Below are positions 43,436 through 52,157 of a stretch of DNA of 64,000 nt, piece after piece. The translations under genes and the position numbers were made by a program. Origin of the DNA: Endozoicomonas sp965232255 (GTDB lineage Bacteria; Pseudomonadota; Gammaproteobacteria; Pseudomonadales; Endozoicomonadaceae); NCBI GenBank assembly GCA_965232255.1, contig OZ246962.1:3596001-3660000 (forward strand). The letters run 5' to 3'. The notes under the pieces were generated by a model. It was not told where the DNA came from, did not search any database, and saw only the letters and a list, made by a program, of their open reading frames with translations. Positions within the stretch are counted from its first letter, which is position 1. Every line of letters begins with the position of its first letter.

Positions 43436-44827
43436 ATGCACAAACACGACACCAGACCAGAGCTGATCGACCTTTACCAAAAGCCCGATAAAATCCATCC
43501 GCGCAGTTTTCAGGGCCGTTATCGCAACTTGCGTTTGGCCGGCGGAACGCTGCTATTTACCCTTTTCTTTGGCACTTGCTGGTTGAACGTCAATGGTCGT
43601 CAGGCTGTCCTCTTTGACTTGCCGGCACGACAATTTCATATTTTTGGTACCACTTTCTGGCCTCAGGACTTTGTCTTGCTGTGCTGGTTGCTGATCATCT
43701 GTGCCTTTGGCCTGTTTGCCCTGACGGTGCTTGCCGGGCGCATCTGGTGTGGTTATGCCTGTCCACAGAGCGTGTTCAGCTGGGTGTTTATCCGAGTGGA
43801 GCGCATGACCGAGGGCGAACGCAACCGACGAATGCAGCTGGATCGACAGCCCCTGTCCGGTGCAAAGTTGTTACGTAAAATCACCAAGCATCTGCTCTGG
43901 CTGAGCATTGCTTTTATCACAGCCGCGACCTTTGTCGGCTACTTTATTCCGATGCGTCAACTGGTCGAGGATATTGTTGCCCTTAACGTCGGGCCGTGGG
44001 GAATTTTCTGGCTGGGATTTTTTACTCTGGCCACGTACGGCAACGCTGGCTACCTGCGCGAGCAAGTGTGCATTTATATGTGTCCTTATGCTCGCTTTCA
44101 GAGTGTCATGTTTGACAACGACACGCTGGTAGTAGCCTACGACGACAGTCGTGGAGAACCCAGGGGCAGACGACGCAAAAGTATTGAGTACAAAGACCAG
44201 GGGCTGGGCGACTGCGTAGATTGCAGTGTCTGTGTACAGGTCTGTCCGACGGGCATTGATATTCGCAACGGACTGCAATACCAATGCATCGGCTGTGCCG
44301 CCTGTATTGATGCCTGCGACACGGTTATGGAAAAAATGGGCTATCCACCAGGGCTGGTCCGTTACACCACGGCCAGTCAACTGTCGGGAGGAAAAACCCG
44401 CTGGCTACGACCGCGCCTGCTGGGCTACTGCACGGCACTGATGGTCATGGCCGGTCTGCTGATTCTCGGCCTTGGCCAACGGGCAACGCTGGAGCTGGAA
44501 GTACTGAGGGACCGTAATGTGCTATTCCGGGTTATTGACAACGATCGAGTGGAAAACATCTATCTGCTGAAAATCGTTAACAAGGATCACCAACCTCACT
44601 ATTTGCAAATACAGCTGACTGCGCCCGAGGGAATGACCATTACCAGCAAAACGTCCATTGTCGTTGAGCCAGCTGCCGTGGCGCAGGAGGTTATCCGGGT
44701 AACTGCCCCGTTCGTTGACGATGCACCGACTTCACAAACTATCCGTTTTGCCGTCATCTCCAGCCAGCTGGCACCAGCCAGTGCTGAAAGTCGTTTTATG
44801 ATGCCAGCAGGAAGCCATTATGAATAA
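43436..44827 (+). CDS. ccoG: CcoG (RdxA/FixG), copper-reducing iron-sulfur protein
   Basis: CcoG is a membrane iron-sulfur protein that helps deliver reduced copper to CcoN. The 463-residue product has several membrane spans, with RIWCGYACPQSVFSWVF and YMCPYARFQSVM, and a cytoplasmic ferredoxin-like pair CVDCSVCVQVCPTGIDIRN and CIGCAACIDACD near residues 263-297. A C-terminal immunoglobulin-like domain follows the last span. It begins the ccoGHIS assembly cluster and overlaps ccoH by eight bases. Confidence 0.96.
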   Translation: MHKHDTRPELIDLYQKPDKIHPRSFQGRYRNLRLAGGTLLFTLFFGTCWLNVNGRQAVLFDLPARQFHIFGTTFWPQDFVLLCWLLIICAFGLFALTVLAGRIWCGYACPQSVFSWVFIRVERMTEGERNRRMQLDRQPLSGAKLLRKITKHLLWLSIAFITAATFVGYFIPMRQLVEDIVALNVGPWGIFWLGFFTLATYGNAGYLREQVCIYMCPYARFQSVMFDNDTLVVAYDDSRGEPRGRRRKSIEYKDQGLGDCVDCSVCVQVCPTGIDIRNGLQYQCIGCAACIDACDTVMEKMGYPPGLVRYTTASQLSGGKTRWLRPRLLGYCTALMVMAGLLILGLGQRATLELEVLRDRNVLFRVIDNDRVENIYLLKIVNKDHQPHYLQIQLTAPEGMTITSKTSIVVEPAAVAQEVIRVTAPFVDDAPTSQTIRFAVISSQLAPASAESRFMMPAGSHYE

Positions 44828-45368
44828 ACCGTTGTTTACCCCGTGGTATCGTGAACCCTGGGCCTGGTACATGGTGGCAATACTAATGCTGACGTTTATT
44901 TGGGGAGGCGTGCAGGTTTATATCGCCTTTAGCCATCAAGACAGCGTAGTGATCGCTGACTATTACCAAAGTGGCCGAACCATTAACCAGGACATGACCC
45001 GCAGCGACAATGCCAGGGCATTGGCTATTGTGGCCACCATCGCCATTGATGAGCTGACTGGTGAGGCGCGGGTAACCTTGCAGGGCGGGGCTTCACAGTG
45101 GCCACCACAGTTAAGGCTCAGTTTTTTATCGCCGGTGTTTCAGGATCGGGATCATACCATCGATATGGTTCGTACCCCCGGCGCACAGGCCGGTGCGGCT
45201 TATACCGGACAACTGTCGCAAGCTATCCATGGTCGTTACTACCTGCAACTGGAAACCCCTGATAACCCGATACCCGAGGTGGGTTACGACTCCGGCTGGA
45301 AAATCACCCGGGAAGTCAACCTGACTCCCGGTTTATCCATAACGCTTAACGCTGTGGACCGGCAATGA
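44820..45368 (+). CDS. ccoH: CcoH (FixH), cbb3 oxidase assembly protein
   Basis: The 182-residue protein has one N-terminal membrane span (WYREPWAWYMVAILMLTF) and a periplasmic domain ending near YDSGWKITREVNL. The WYREPW start and WYxP-like features are typical of FixH/CcoH, a small assembly factor of the cbb3 oxidase. It overlaps ccoG and ccoI on both sides by four to eight bases. Confidence 0.93.
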   Translation: MNKPLFTPWYREPWAWYMVAILMLTFIWGGVQVYIAFSHQDSVVIADYYQSGRTINQDMTRSDNARALAIVATIAIDELTGEARVTLQGGASQWPPQLRLSFLSPVFQDRDHTIDMVRTPGAQAGAAYTGQLSQAIHGRYYLQLETPDNPIPEVGYDSGWKITREVNLTPGLSITLNAVDRQ

Positions 45369-47812
45369 GTGAGAACCGCTGCTTCCACTGCTCGCTGCCA
45401 ATAGGCGACCCGAGTCGGTTTTTTGCCATTATAGACGACATTCGTCAGCCAATGTGTTGCCCTGGTTGTCAGGCTGTGGCCGAAGCCATTGTTGCTGGCG
45501 GTTTGGGCAATTACTACCAGCACCGAACCGGGAGCGCCAGTCAGACCGCGGCTTTGGAGCCCCCGGAAGAACTGACCATCTACGACCGCCCCGATCAGCA
45601 ACAAGGATTTGTGCACCCTGCTGATGATGGGCGTATGGTGGCCAGCCTATTCATTGATGGCATTACTTGCGCCGCCTGCATCTGGCTATTGGAAAATCAC
45701 CTGTCAGCACTTGCTGGCGTTGAACAGGTCAGTATTAACCTCAGCACCCACGAAGCTGAGATCACCTGGCAACCGAGCCAACTGCCACTAAGCCAACTGC
45801 TTATGGCTATTCACCGGATCGGTTACCACGCGTTGCCCTGGCGTGCCGACCAGCAAGAAGCACGGCTGAAGCAGGAGAACCGGGCATTTATACGACGGCT
45901 TGCTGTTGCTGGCATTGGTGCCATGCAGGTAATGATGTACGCCATTGCCCTCTACTCAGGCGCCATCAGCGAAGATATGCCAGCAAGCCAGCGGGACCTG
46001 TTGCGAATATTCAGCGCCATGGTTGCCACGCCAGTGGTGCTTTACAGTGCGGCCCCGTTTTTCCGGGCAGCGTGGCGGGATATCCGACTGTGTCGTTTAG
46101 GTATGGATGTGCCGGTAGCCATCGCCATCGGCAGTGCTTACCTGGCCAGTTTGTGGGCCACTTTTTTTGCCGCAGATGAGGTGTATGGTGAGGTGTATTA
46201 CGACTCAGCAACCATGTTCACCTTTTTTTTGCTCACCGGCCGTTATCTTGAACTGCGGGCGCGGCACGCCAGCATCAGGGCAGCCAGAACACTGACTGGT
46301 TTGTTGCCGCAAAGCTGCCTGAAAGCCGTGGCTGGTCACTTTATCCGCGTGCCGATCACTGACTTGAAACCAAACGACATAATTCGTATTTTGCCCGGCG
46401 ATGCCATACCCGCCGATGGACTGTTGCTCAAAGGCGCCACCAGCGTCAACGAAGCCATGCTGACCGGCGAGCACTTGCCGTGCAAAAAACAGTCGGGCGA
46501 CACGTTGCTGTGCGGCACCATTAATATGCTGCACTCGGTAGAGCTTCAGGTCACCGAGACGGCTGAGCAAACCCGACTGGCGAGCATCCTCCGGCTGCAA
46601 CGTCAGGCCCAGCAAGACAAACCGGCCATCGCCTGTCTGGCCGACAAGATAGCTGGCTGGTTTGTGTTTTTTGTTTTACTGGTGGCCGTAGTTGTCTACT
46701 GGAGCTGGTCAGGCATTGCGGCGGAGGATGCTTTCTGGATTACGTTGTCAGTACTGGTTATTACTTGTCCGTGCGCCCTGTCACTGGCGACACCGGCATG
46801 CCTCACCGCTGCTACCGGTTATCTGCATCGGCTGGGACTGTTGGTCACCCGTAGCCATCTGCTGGCAGGCCTGCACAGCGTCGACCATATTATTTTTGAT
46901 AAAACCGGTACGCTCACCGAGGGCAATCTTGTCTTGGAGAGCGTTATCCCTGTAAACGACACTGATATTTCATCACAAACCATTGTCCATCTTGCTGCGG
47001 CCCTTGAAGCGCATTCTGAGCACCCTATTGCCCGAGCTTTTGCCGGAAAAACGCATACCAAATACCAAGCAAGTGACGTTCATAACCATCCAGGACAGGG
47101 CATTGATGGTCTCATCAATGGCGCTCATTACCGTCTTGGTCGCAGTGACTTTGCCGCACCGAGTCAGAATCTCCAGCCACCAGTAGATCAGGGACAATGG
47201 CTATTACTGTCAAGACAGCATCAGGCTTTGGCGTGGCTGCAAATAACCGATACGTTGCGCTCCCAAGCAGCGAGCACCATTGAGCACCTGCACCGCCTGG
47301 ATAAGACCGTCACCTTACTTAGTGGCGACAGTGTCTCAGTGGTAGCGGCGACTGCCAGAGCGCTGGGTATACGTCATTGGTTGGCTGAACAGTGCCCGGA
47401 TCAAAAGTTGTCGTATATCAATCAGCTTCAGGCACAAGGGCAGCGGGTAATGATGGTGGGCGATGGCATTAACGACGCTCCGGTGCTGGCCGGCGCTGAT
47501 GTTTCTGTTGCCATGGGTAATGCCTCCGACCTGACACGCACCAGTGCCGACGGTGTGCTGATTTCGGGCAATCTTGAACATCTGGTGGATGCCTTGTGCC
47601 TGGCAGCACGAACCCAAAAGATTATTCGCCAGAATCTGCTGTGGGCACTGGGGTATAACCTGATCGCCCTACCGCTGGCAGCAGCTGGTATGGTTGCGCC
47701 CTGGATGGCAGCGCTCGGCATGACGCTCAGTTCGTTACTGGTGGTCACTAACGCCTTGCGCCTCGGTCGTCGGCAAATTTGCTCTGCAGGTTCTACCCGA
47801 TGGAAAGTCTGA
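45365..47812 (+). CDS. ccoI: CcoI (FixI), copper-transporting P1B-type ATPase
   Basis: CcoI exports copper for insertion into the oxidase. The 815-residue product has a Cys-rich N-terminus (CFHCSLPIGD and MCCPGCQAVAE), a heavy-metal-associated site GITCAACIW near residue 97, the membrane metal motif TCPCALSLATP, phosphorylation motif DKTGTLTEG and hinge GDGINDAPVLAGADVSVA. All are characteristic of FixI-type ATPases. It overlaps ccoH by four bases and ccoS by 13. Confidence 0.96.
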   Translation: MSENRCFHCSLPIGDPSRFFAIIDDIRQPMCCPGCQAVAEAIVAGGLGNYYQHRTGSASQTAALEPPEELTIYDRPDQQQGFVHPADDGRMVASLFIDGITCAACIWLLENHLSALAGVEQVSINLSTHEAEITWQPSQLPLSQLLMAIHRIGYHALPWRADQQEARLKQENRAFIRRLAVAGIGAMQVMMYAIALYSGAISEDMPASQRDLLRIFSAMVATPVVLYSAAPFFRAAWRDIRLCRLGMDVPVAIAIGSAYLASLWATFFAADEVYGEVYYDSATMFTFFLLTGRYLELRARHASIRAARTLTGLLPQSCLKAVAGHFIRVPITDLKPNDIIRILPGDAIPADGLLLKGATSVNEAMLTGEHLPCKKQSGDTLLCGTINMLHSVELQVTETAEQTRLASILRLQRQAQQDKPAIACLADKIAGWFVFFVLLVAVVVYWSWSGIAAEDAFWITLSVLVITCPCALSLATPACLTAATGYLHRLGLLVTRSHLLAGLHSVDHIIFDKTGTLTEGNLVLESVIPVNDTDISSQTIVHLAAALEAHSEHPIARAFAGKTHTKYQASDVHNHPGQGIDGLINGAHYRLGRSDFAAPSQNLQPPVDQGQWLLLSRQHQALAWLQITDTLRSQAASTIEHLHRLDKTVTLLSGDSVSVVAATARALGIRHWLAEQCPDQKLSYINQLQAQGQRVMMVGDGINDAPVLAGADVSVAMGNASDLTRTSADGVLISGNLEHLVDALCLAARTQKIIRQNLLWALGYNLIALPLAAAGMVAPWMAALGMTLSSLLVVTNALRLGRRQICSAGSTRWKV

Positions 47813-47991
47813 TTATTCTTTTGCCCCTGGCACTGGCCATGATTGCGCTGGCCATGGTCGTATTGTTATGGGCCGTTGACGATGGTCAGTTTGATGATCT
47901 TGACGGACCAGCTCATGGCATTTTGTTTGATGAGCCGACGATACCAAAACGTACAGAGGAAAAGGATGCCCAAGGCAAAGCACAAAAATAA
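47800..47991 (+). CDS. ccoS: CcoS, cbb3 oxidase assembly protein
   Basis: The 63-residue protein has one membrane helix (about 5-25, ESLIILLPLALAMIALAMVV) and the CcoS pattern WAVDDGQFDDLDGPAH, in which FDDLDGPA is diagnostic. It is needed for cofactor insertion in CcoN. ATG 47800 lies inside the end of ccoI; a frame reaching back to 47779 adds seven unlikely residues. Confidence 0.95.
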   Translation: MESLIILLPLALAMIALAMVVLLWAVDDGQFDDLDGPAHGILFDEPTIPKRTEEKDAQGKAQK

Positions 47992-48042
47992 CGACAATGT
48001 TCAAATAAATAATCAAATAAATAGTATTGGCACAGCTATCCT

Positions 48043-48738
48043 ATGACCATCAATGATGTACCCACCGTGCTCTCTGCTCTGACCCTGGGGCTGCTTGGCA
48101 GCGCTCATTGCATTGGTATGTGTGGCGGCATTACTGCCGCGCTGAGCTTGTCCCTGAGCGGCCGCTCGCGCACACAGTTATACAGCTTGATGCTGACCTA
48201 TCACCTGGGGCGCATCATCAGTTACGCCATTGCCGGCTTTTTGCTGGCCGCCCTGGGCTGGTACCTGGGCGCCCTCACTCCCACAATAAAAACAGCATTG
48301 CGCTATCTGGCTGCCTTAATGTTGATGGCCATGGGACTTTACTTGACCGGCTGGTGGCGTGGACTGACCCAACTGGAAAAGATCGGGCAACGTCTTTGGC
48401 GGCATATCCAGCCGCGAGCGAGTGCCTTGCTGCCTATTCGCAGTCCTGTCAATGCTCTGGCCGTGGGCATGCTGTGGGGCTGGCTACCCTGTGGCATGGT
48501 ATACAGCGCCCTGACCTGGAGTTCGGTACAGGGCGAGCCCCTGCGCGGTGCATTGCTGATGGTCGCTTTTGGTGTTGGCACCACCCCAGCGGTACTGCTG
48601 GCCGGCGCATTTTCCAGGCAGCTTGGCGGTATTATCCAGGCGCGCATCACTCGTAACCTGGCTGGCTTGCTGATTATTTTATTTGGCTTGTGGTCTGTGC
48701 CTGGCACGCACCAGAGATGGTTGATGTCTTTGCTGTAG
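48043..48738 (+). CDS. TauE/SafE-like membrane protein of the cco cluster
   Basis: The 231-residue protein has about six hydrophobic segments and begins with GLLGSAHCIGMCGGI, a Cys/His/Met-rich motif of the DsbD-like and TauE/SafE-like family commonly found next to ccoS, probably involved in copper handling for the oxidase. GMLWGWLPCGMVYSALTWSS is a second conserved motif with a Cys in the membrane. It follows ccoS after 51 bases and closes the cco cluster before the inserted repeat. Confidence 0.85.
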   Translation: MTINDVPTVLSALTLGLLGSAHCIGMCGGITAALSLSLSGRSRTQLYSLMLTYHLGRIISYAIAGFLLAALGWYLGALTPTIKTALRYLAALMLMAMGLYLTGWWRGLTQLEKIGQRLWRHIQPRASALLPIRSPVNALAVGMLWGWLPCGMVYSALTWSSVQGEPLRGALLMVAFGVGTTPAVLLAGAFSRQLGGIIQARITRNLAGLLIILFGLWSVPGTHQRWLMSLL

Positions 48739-49007
48739 TACGAGTTACCGGCTTAACCAATCTAACGTCGTTAGTTGCGGATTATTGTTGTGTTGATTGA
48801 CATCCTGCCGTCCTATCGGACAAGGCTTCTGACTTCTTCAGGTTGCAACCGCTTATGCTAGCCGCCATCAACAGAAACTGAGTGAATTGGCCGGAATTCT
48901 CGGGTAATTCACGGAACTAAAGACTGCCACCATCTGTCCACACTCTGCTCTGCTCTACAAGGTAGATGGATGGTGCATGCCGTCCGGAATATAAGAGACA
49001 TTGGTTT

Positions 49008-49170
49008 AGTTGATTCGCTGGGACACAGCGGTTATCGGTTAGGTAAAGGGCTCCTCTGTAGCTTGCCCTGTCAGCGCAGGTTCTACAGGCAGAGGTGTTG
49101 GGCATTTTCAGCGTGGGTCGCACGAAGCCTCAACCGTGGCTGCCCAGTTGCTTGATGGTGGGAGTGTGTC
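49008..49170 (+). repeat. Dispersed ~160-base repeat, copy 1
   Basis: This stretch matches the reverse complement of about 60195-60360. Shared blocks in order are GCTGGGACACAGC, GTAAAGGG, CCTGTCAGCGCAGGTTCT, CAGAGGTGTTG, GGGTCG, ACGAAGCC and TGGTGGGAG. Between them are short gaps and substitutions. On the minus strand it includes a 68-codon frame (48917-49123) with NTSACRTCADR...RGALY, similar to the peptide encoded by the other copy. The flanking bases between 48739 and 49200 hold nothing else I recognise, apart from a short CTAACGTCGTTAG dyad at 48762. Confidence 0.8.
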
Positions 49171-49200
49171 GCTTGTCTTCTCAATACACCTGAGGTTTAT

Positions 49201-51843
49201 ATGGATAGCACAAATGCACCTGCTGGCTCCGGGCAAGTACCTTGCTACCGGCAACCGATGGCCGGAGGCTCGTCCCATGGCTCATTCAATGACAGCAATG
49301 TAAGCCATGTACTTGTGACAGAAGAACAGCTTCACTTGTCAGACGACAGTGGAGATGATTCTCAACCGTCCCTGTCGCTTGGTCAGCATTCCAGCGCCGT
49401 GCATACATCATCCGTGCCTTATCTTAAAGGTGTCCTGGGAAAAGCGGCAGCAACGGCCAGCTCGAATAGCGCTGACCCGGCGACTGTGCAGCGCGCCAGA
49501 TTGAAAATACACACATTGCTGCAAACCATCGCGGGCATAACTTCAGGATTTCTGATGCCTGGCTCAAGAACGCCACTTTCCTGGGCACCTGTGTGGCTGA
49601 CGCCAGTCGTAATTTCGGGTGGATTTCCCAGCGGTCAGTTAGCTGCTGGCGGATCGCTCACTGACTATGAAACAAAGCTGGCTCACCAGCTGGGAATACC
49701 CTTGAGCGATGATCCTGCAGACATTCGACTAAAACTCAACCGCATCTGGTTTAACGAGCCTTACTACTCTCAGCTGTGCGATATGCTTGACAACGGCACA
49801 TATCGCGTCAATTTCCCCGAAGAAGCCGTCATGTTAGTTGCAGTTGCCCTTCAGCGGGCAGGGTATGGCGACAAGGCCGAAAAGCTGATCGGTAAAGTAG
49901 CTCCATTTATGAAACATGCCAGATTTTTCCCTGAGCCTGCACAGACACTCCTGCCGTTGGACCGTACAGTGTCAATGACAACGGTGCCAAATGCACTGAC
50001 CCAGCTACATAACCGTTTTTCCCCCCAGCCAGAGCACAAAACCAATACTCGTCGACACATAGAAAAAAACGCTCTTGTGTTTGACCAGTGGCTACCACTG
50101 AAGGATCGCCTCCTGAAGCTTATTCTGGATACGGTTGTGGGAGATCCCCCTTATTACAGTTTTACGGGAGAGCTGTGTGGCGGGACGCCCTTGGTTGCCA
50201 TAACACCAAAGTGGGCTGAGGCGGCCAGGCAGTTTCAGGCAGACAGGAAGCAAGTATTGGAACAATATCCTGAGATGCAATACCGCAGCATGCGCAAGCG
50301 AGGCAGTGAGCGCATCCTGCTGCGCTCACTGGAAATCGCCCTGGCCAATCCACCAGAAAACCTGCTCCCGACAGATCGTGCCGGCTTCCTGAAAATTCAG
50401 GAAAATTTGCGCAAGACCCTGGCTGATGTCCATCACAAACAGGGTGCGCCCGATAGTGAAAAGCAGCAAAAAATTCAGGATGCTCGTCAGCTATGGTTGG
50501 AAAAGCACAAAAATGCAGCAAGCAAAGGCCAGTTACTGATCGCCCAGCTGCATCCGTTTAAAGATGACAATCAGCTACCACCAGGAAATCTGTCCGTGGA
50601 TATGGCATCAATGCCAGCTCCGGTCAAAAAACTGCTCGAAAAGTTGCAACCGCGGGAGTTGGCTGAATTGCTTACACGTCGTGATATCACCTCCTCCGAA
50701 GTCTTGGCTGCCAAACTCCTGGAGATCGTGCCCATTGTAAAGAGCGAAAGTATGGCTGACCCGACATTGGCTACTTTGTTCGCCTGCATTGGACGAGCCT
50801 TTAATAAGCGGCGCTCCCTGCTTTTACATAGTTTGCAATCCCAAGTCATGATAAATGAGCTGCCCTGGGTTAAGTATCTGGAAGCAATTATTCCGGTAGA
50901 CAAAGCCAGAAGACGGGACAACGTCAGAGATCTCATCACTGACGTAGTTCTGCAGGTACTGACTTACTTTCCCCATACCATTTTCCCCAATCCATTTATC
51001 AAGTCACTTACGCAATTGATACGTGCACTGCCAGAAGCTCGCATGAAGAAAATAGCGCTGACCAATGAGCTTGCAGCAGACATCTACGAAAACGCATTCT
51101 CAAGGAAATATGTCACCAGTGCCAAAGAGGCAGCCAAGCTGATGACAGGAACTCTTTATGAAAGGTATTATGGTCTCGAATACGACAAGATTAGCCGCTT
51201 TAGAAAACGAGTTCATCTTTATAATCTGTGTCATTCATTAAGTGGTGTTCCTAAAAAGGCTGATCCCTTTCATTATTCACCGCGTGAAAATGGGAAAATT
51301 ATTGAGTGGCAGCAGATTATCACTACTCATAATCTGGCCAGCCTGACTAATTTTTTAGGTCTTCATGAATATTTGCAAAGCGATAACGGGGCAAAATCGA
51401 GCAACAAAATTGCCGACTGGATCATAAACAAGCACTCACGCTACAACCCTGACAATCCTGATTGGATCAGGTTACGAGAACATAAAAACATTGCCTATGC
51501 CTTTCGTCAAATGCTGTTTTTCCTTTCTTTTCAGACCAGTGACGTCCAGCTTTCAGTGCTGGCCAAACTGCAAACTATTCCGGAAATAATCGAAGGTAAA
51601 ATGGCGGCCATAAATTCAACAAGGAAAAAAACTGCTGCAGCACCAGAATCGACAACCGCTAATAAAGCCTCGACATCAACGAAAAAAATAGACCGAACTC
51701 TCCCGCCTGTGGGATTGCGCGAGCGGATCGAACGGCTGACCAATCAGAAAAAAGAAGCTCACTTGATGGTAAGCAGTCTTGAAGCTGCCTTACTCAATCA
51801 AGACGCACAAACCAACCTGAAACCGTTTGTGGGCTGGTTATAG
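49201..51843 (+). CDS. Unknown 880-residue protein inserted between cco cluster and hemN
   Basis: I do not recognise this protein. The start ATG 49201 has TGAGG five bases upstream. The first ~90 residues are Ser/Asp/Gly-rich, of low complexity, and probably disordered, without a Sec signal. A moderately hydrophobic segment follows at about 105-140 (LLQTIAGITSGFLMP). The rest is mostly helical, with a Lys-rich linker (TRKKTAAAPESTTANKAS) near 800 and a final coiled coil (ERIERLTNQKKEAH). Such layout is common in large secreted effectors, but no catalytic motif is visible. It interrupts an otherwise typical cco-hemN-fnr-apt order and is probably a later acquisition. Confidence 0.7.
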   Translation: MDSTNAPAGSGQVPCYRQPMAGGSSHGSFNDSNVSHVLVTEEQLHLSDDSGDDSQPSLSLGQHSSAVHTSSVPYLKGVLGKAAATASSNSADPATVQRARLKIHTLLQTIAGITSGFLMPGSRTPLSWAPVWLTPVVISGGFPSGQLAAGGSLTDYETKLAHQLGIPLSDDPADIRLKLNRIWFNEPYYSQLCDMLDNGTYRVNFPEEAVMLVAVALQRAGYGDKAEKLIGKVAPFMKHARFFPEPAQTLLPLDRTVSMTTVPNALTQLHNRFSPQPEHKTNTRRHIEKNALVFDQWLPLKDRLLKLILDTVVGDPPYYSFTGELCGGTPLVAITPKWAEAARQFQADRKQVLEQYPEMQYRSMRKRGSERILLRSLEIALANPPENLLPTDRAGFLKIQENLRKTLADVHHKQGAPDSEKQQKIQDARQLWLEKHKNAASKGQLLIAQLHPFKDDNQLPPGNLSVDMASMPAPVKKLLEKLQPRELAELLTRRDITSSEVLAAKLLEIVPIVKSESMADPTLATLFACIGRAFNKRRSLLLHSLQSQVMINELPWVKYLEAIIPVDKARRRDNVRDLITDVVLQVLTYFPHTIFPNPFIKSLTQLIRALPEARMKKIALTNELAADIYENAFSRKYVTSAKEAAKLMTGTLYERYYGLEYDKISRFRKRVHLYNLCHSLSGVPKKADPFHYSPRENGKIIEWQQIITTHNLASLTNFLGLHEYLQSDNGAKSSNKIADWIINKHSRYNPDNPDWIRLREHKNIAYAFRQMLFFLSFQTSDVQLSVLAKLQTIPEIIEGKMAAINSTRKKTAAAPESTTANKASTSTKKIDRTLPPVGLRERIERLTNQKKEAHLMVSSLEAALLNQDAQTNLKPFVGWL

Positions 51844-51996
51844 TATTGCTTATCGGGTCCTTGCTACGCTGTGGGAAATTGATTGCAGTTAAAGTGGTCT
51901 GACAGTATTTACAGCTGGTCGACGTGTTTTTCCATCGCAGGTATTGTGGTTTCCAAAGAACAGCATCAACTGACAACCGACAACGGTTAATACATA

Positions 51997-52010
51997 TTGA
52001 CATTCGTCAA
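51997..52010. promoter_or_regulatory. FNR-like box upstream of hemN
   Basis: TTGACATTCGTCAA is a perfect dyad matching TTGATnnnnATCAA at eight of ten specified positions (C and G replace T and A symmetrically). It lies about 150 bases before hemN. Oxygen-independent haem synthesis genes are usual FNR/ANR targets, and fnr itself follows hemN. Confidence 0.6.
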
Positions 52011-52157
52011 TGAATTACAATCAATGCTCACCTATTCTGTTCATAACAACCAACAACGTAGTTACCAATGTTTAAACAGCGCTTTACTCTACATAGAATA
52101 AGAACAAAGAGATTGAGGGCCGACAAAAGCCCTGAATAAGATAATCGCCCGAGGGCC

